Program-made: the position numbers and the translations under genes
Source of the DNA: an uncultured Rubripirellula sp.
GTDB lineage: Bacteria > Planctomycetota > Planctomycetia > Pirellulales > Pirellulaceae
Reading direction: 5' to 3'
DNA length: 64,000 bases
Assembly (NCBI GenBank): GCA_938075415.1
Contig: CALJHC010000016.1
Span: 124,001-188,000, forward strand
Notes under the pieces: generated by a model
Told to the model about the DNA's origin: nothing
The model's input: the letters and a program-made list of their open reading frames with translations, nothing else
The model's database searches: none
Shown here: positions 62,252 through 64,000 of the stretch, piece after piece
How the letters are laid out: each line of letters starts with the position of its first letter
How positions within the stretch are numbered: position 1 is the first letter of the stretch

Positions 62252-64000
62252 GTGGGTAACTTGGCGTGGTTCACCATGCTGTTCTGCCTCCCGCTACTGG
62301 TTGGCTGCGAGGGTTGTCGCACCGGAGAACAGCAAGCCAAGAAAGATGAGGCAGTGCCGATTGATGCATTCGTCTCACGTCCAATGCGATCGTTTCCCTC
62401 TGATGAAACGCAAGAATTTGTGGTGAAGCCAAATCACTGGACCACTGCACAGCAATCGCTCAAAAGTCAGCAATTTGATGCGCGTGGTGAGCTGACTGCA
62501 ATTGCTCGCTCTCAGATATCTGGTGTAGCAAGTCGCCCATTAGTCAGTTCTGATCAAGTCACACGGCGGCCGATTGTTTTGCCGCAAGGTCAGTGGAGAC
62601 GTTTTGACTTTCGAACATTGCCCGCGGTGACCGGTGACTCAAATGGGCAGAGCAGCGTGCTGGAGAATGTCGTTTCAATTTCCGGCAAGCAAGTCGACCT
62701 TCCAAATTTGAGAAAGGTCACTAAGTGGCGCAGAATCTTGGAGCCGCAGGAGTACTTTTTCGTCATTCTCACAAATCGGCCGGAGCGTTTCGCGAGGTTG
62801 CAAGCTGCTAATTGGGTTCGTCATACGACCGAAGATTTTCAAACCGTTCAGTCCCAAGGCAATTACCGCATCATTTTGCCATCGGCTTCAAATGGCATCA
62901 TTGCTCTACCCCAGACGATGTTGGATTGGACCGGCACAGCAGTCTTGCTTTGGGATAATTTCTCTGCTGATTCCTTGACCCTCGCTCAACAGAACGCCAT
63001 TGCGGATTGGGTGCGATTCGGAGGTCAAATCATTATCAATGGAACTGTGGCAAGTGAATCAATCGGCTATTCGGCGTTGGCTGATCTCTTGCCAATGCAC
63101 TCGAAAGGAAACGTGGAATTGGATACGAAGCGAGCCGCCGACTTGCTGAAGGCGTGGAATGTTAGCGGGGATCAATCTTTGGAAAAACAGGTCGCTGTCT
63201 TGAATGCTCAATCACGTCTCTCATTTTCTGGACCACTCGCCAGCAATGCTGAATCAATCTCACAAACGGGTCAGCTCATCAATACTCTCGCAGTTGGGCG
63301 TGGGAGGGTTGTGCAGACGCGTTTTGATCTAACGAGTGACTGGATTACGGGGTGGGATTCTTACGATAGTTTTATGAACGGAGTTGTGTTGAATCGTCCT
63401 CGGCGACAATTTCGCGAAATAAATGTGGTTCCGCTGGATGAGAAAACCATCGAACAGTTTTATCCTGATTTTGGAAATCCGCTGTCTGATGCAGGTTTTA
63501 ATACCAATCTTCGGATTAGCTCTCGAGATGCTTTGCTATTTGTTGCAGATGATGGCGAGCGGTACAGCACCAGGACACCAAGTCGTTATGACTCGACAAC
63601 AGCAGTCGACTCGGTTGGTGGAATTGCGAGTTGGCTTGATAATAGCGATGTGGTTCTTCTGAGTCGTGAAATCTTGAAAAAAGAATCTGGGATCGAGGTT
63701 CCAAAAGCATCGCTGGTGACTTGGATGCTGGGTATTTACCTGCTTATCTTGATACCTGGCAATTACATGGTTTTTCGAATCATGGGCCGACTTGAACTTG
63801 CTTGGATAGCAATTCCGTTGATTGCTGCAATTGGTGCCATCGTAGTGGCTCGATTATCTCGGTTGGACATCGGCTTTGCTCGAAGTCAAACTGAGCTATC
63901 CCTTCTTGAGGTTCATTCTGGTTATTCTCGAGGTCATCTGACGAGATTTGTCTCGGTTTATAATTCGCTGTCTGATCAGTACGAAATTAATTTCGACACT
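62252..64000 (+). CDS. Large membrane protein with glutaminase/flavodoxin-like domain (3'-truncated)
   Basis: The frame stays open to the window edge, so the 3' end is missing. The GTG at 62252 is my preferred start (MGNLAWFTMLFCLPLLVGCE, a signal with a perfect LVGC lipobox); a TTG at 62189 or ATG at 62276 is possible. Residues ~60-190 are alpha/beta. A flavodoxin/GATase-like part (~225-290: TAVLLWDNFSADSLTLAQQN and WVRFGGQIIINGT) follows, then VGRGRVVQTRFDL. A pair of membrane helices is near 490-540 (VTWMLGIYLLILIPGNYMVF; PLIAAIGAIVVARL), before another soluble part. The layout resembles proteins of planctomycete Bat-like clusters. Confidence 0.75.
   Translation, partial: MGNLAWFTMLFCLPLLVGCEGCRTGEQQAKKDEAVPIDAFVSRPMRSFPSDETQEFVVKPNHWTTAQQSLKSQQFDARGELTAIARSQISGVASRPLVSSDQVTRRPIVLPQGQWRRFDFRTLPAVTGDSNGQSSVLENVVSISGKQVDLPNLRKVTKWRRILEPQEYFFVILTNRPERFARLQAANWVRHTTEDFQTVQSQGNYRIILPSASNGIIALPQTMLDWTGTAVLLWDNFSADSLTLAQQNAIADWVRFGGQIIINGTVASESIGYSALADLLPMHSKGNVELDTKRAADLLKAWNVSGDQSLEKQVAVLNAQSRLSFSGPLASNAESISQTGQLINTLAVGRGRVVQTRFDLTSDWITGWDSYDSFMNGVVLNRPRRQFREINVVPLDEKTIEQFYPDFGNPLSDAGFNTNLRISSRDALLFVADDGERYSTRTPSRYDSTTAVDSVGGIASWLDNSDVVLLSREILKKESGIEVPKASLVTWMLGIYLLILIPGNYMVFRIMGRLELAWIAIPLIAAIGAIVVARLSRLDIGFARSQTELSLLEVHSGYSRGHLTRFVSVYNSLSDQYEINFDT

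Overview
This window looks like chromosomal DNA of a planctomycete (Planctomycetota, most likely the Pirellulales/Pirellulaceae side). The pointers are family-level: a DUF1559 prepilin-type protein, a planctomycete-style haem-binding/DUF6797/sorbosone-dehydrogenase-like protein, a very large PQQ-like propeller carrying a methyltransferase-like insert, a MoxR-DUF58-BatA-DUF4159 cluster, a Tat-exported Gfo/Idh/MocA oxidoreductase, many TTG starts and moderate GC. There is one tRNA and one ribosomal protein gene; I saw no rRNA, CRISPR array, transposase, integrase or phage gene.

Layout. 1-5.6 kb: end of a large TPR/Ig-like protein, an unrecognised 657-aa protein, a secreted lipase-like hydrolase and a DEDDh exonuclease with a BRCT-like tail. 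5.9-17.3 kb (+): a run of exported proteins (PQQ-like propeller, an unknown anchored protein, a cytochrome c/azurin fusion, a CehA/McbA metallohydrolase) suggesting extracytoplasmic oxidation or sensing. 17.5-23.2 kb (+): a DNA methyltransferase fused to a GIY-YIG-like domain, a NanM-like kelch mutarotase with an N-acylglucosamine 2-epimerase (amino-sugar/sialic acid use), then the Gfo/Idh protein and a clear terminator. 23.3-27.1 kb (-): an RND/MMPL exporter.

27.5-34.4 kb (-): a tightly packed set read as ECF sigma factor, one-TM partner, three different GspF-like proteins, GspI-, GspJ- and GspK-like pseudopilins, and a DUF1559 pilin: an envelope filament or secretion machine with no ATPase, secretin or peptidase gene inside the window. 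34.4-41.9 kb: MoxR, DUF58 and BatA-like proteins on the minus strand, divergent from a cyclase-like/DUF4159 protein.

42-46 kb (+): rpmG (only 53 codons), recJ, an esterase and a DinB-like protein. 46.3-52.3 kb (+): a HEAT-like protein, a 78-aa WXG100-like protein and a 1306-aa membrane FtsK/EccC-like triple-ATPase protein; this is my best candidate for an undescribed (type VII-like) system. 52.3-56.9 kb (-): an NtrC-type regulator, its histidine kinase, and an HtrA protease. 57-64 kb: a small basic protein, a His-rich metal-binding-type lipoprotein behind a perfect inverted repeat, an unknown protein, a secreted lactonase-like propeller, tRNA-Asp(GTC), a long non-coding stretch, an L7/L12-C-domain-like small protein, and a large membrane protein that runs off the right edge.

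All family calls are from reading the sequence by eye; no database or structure search was run.
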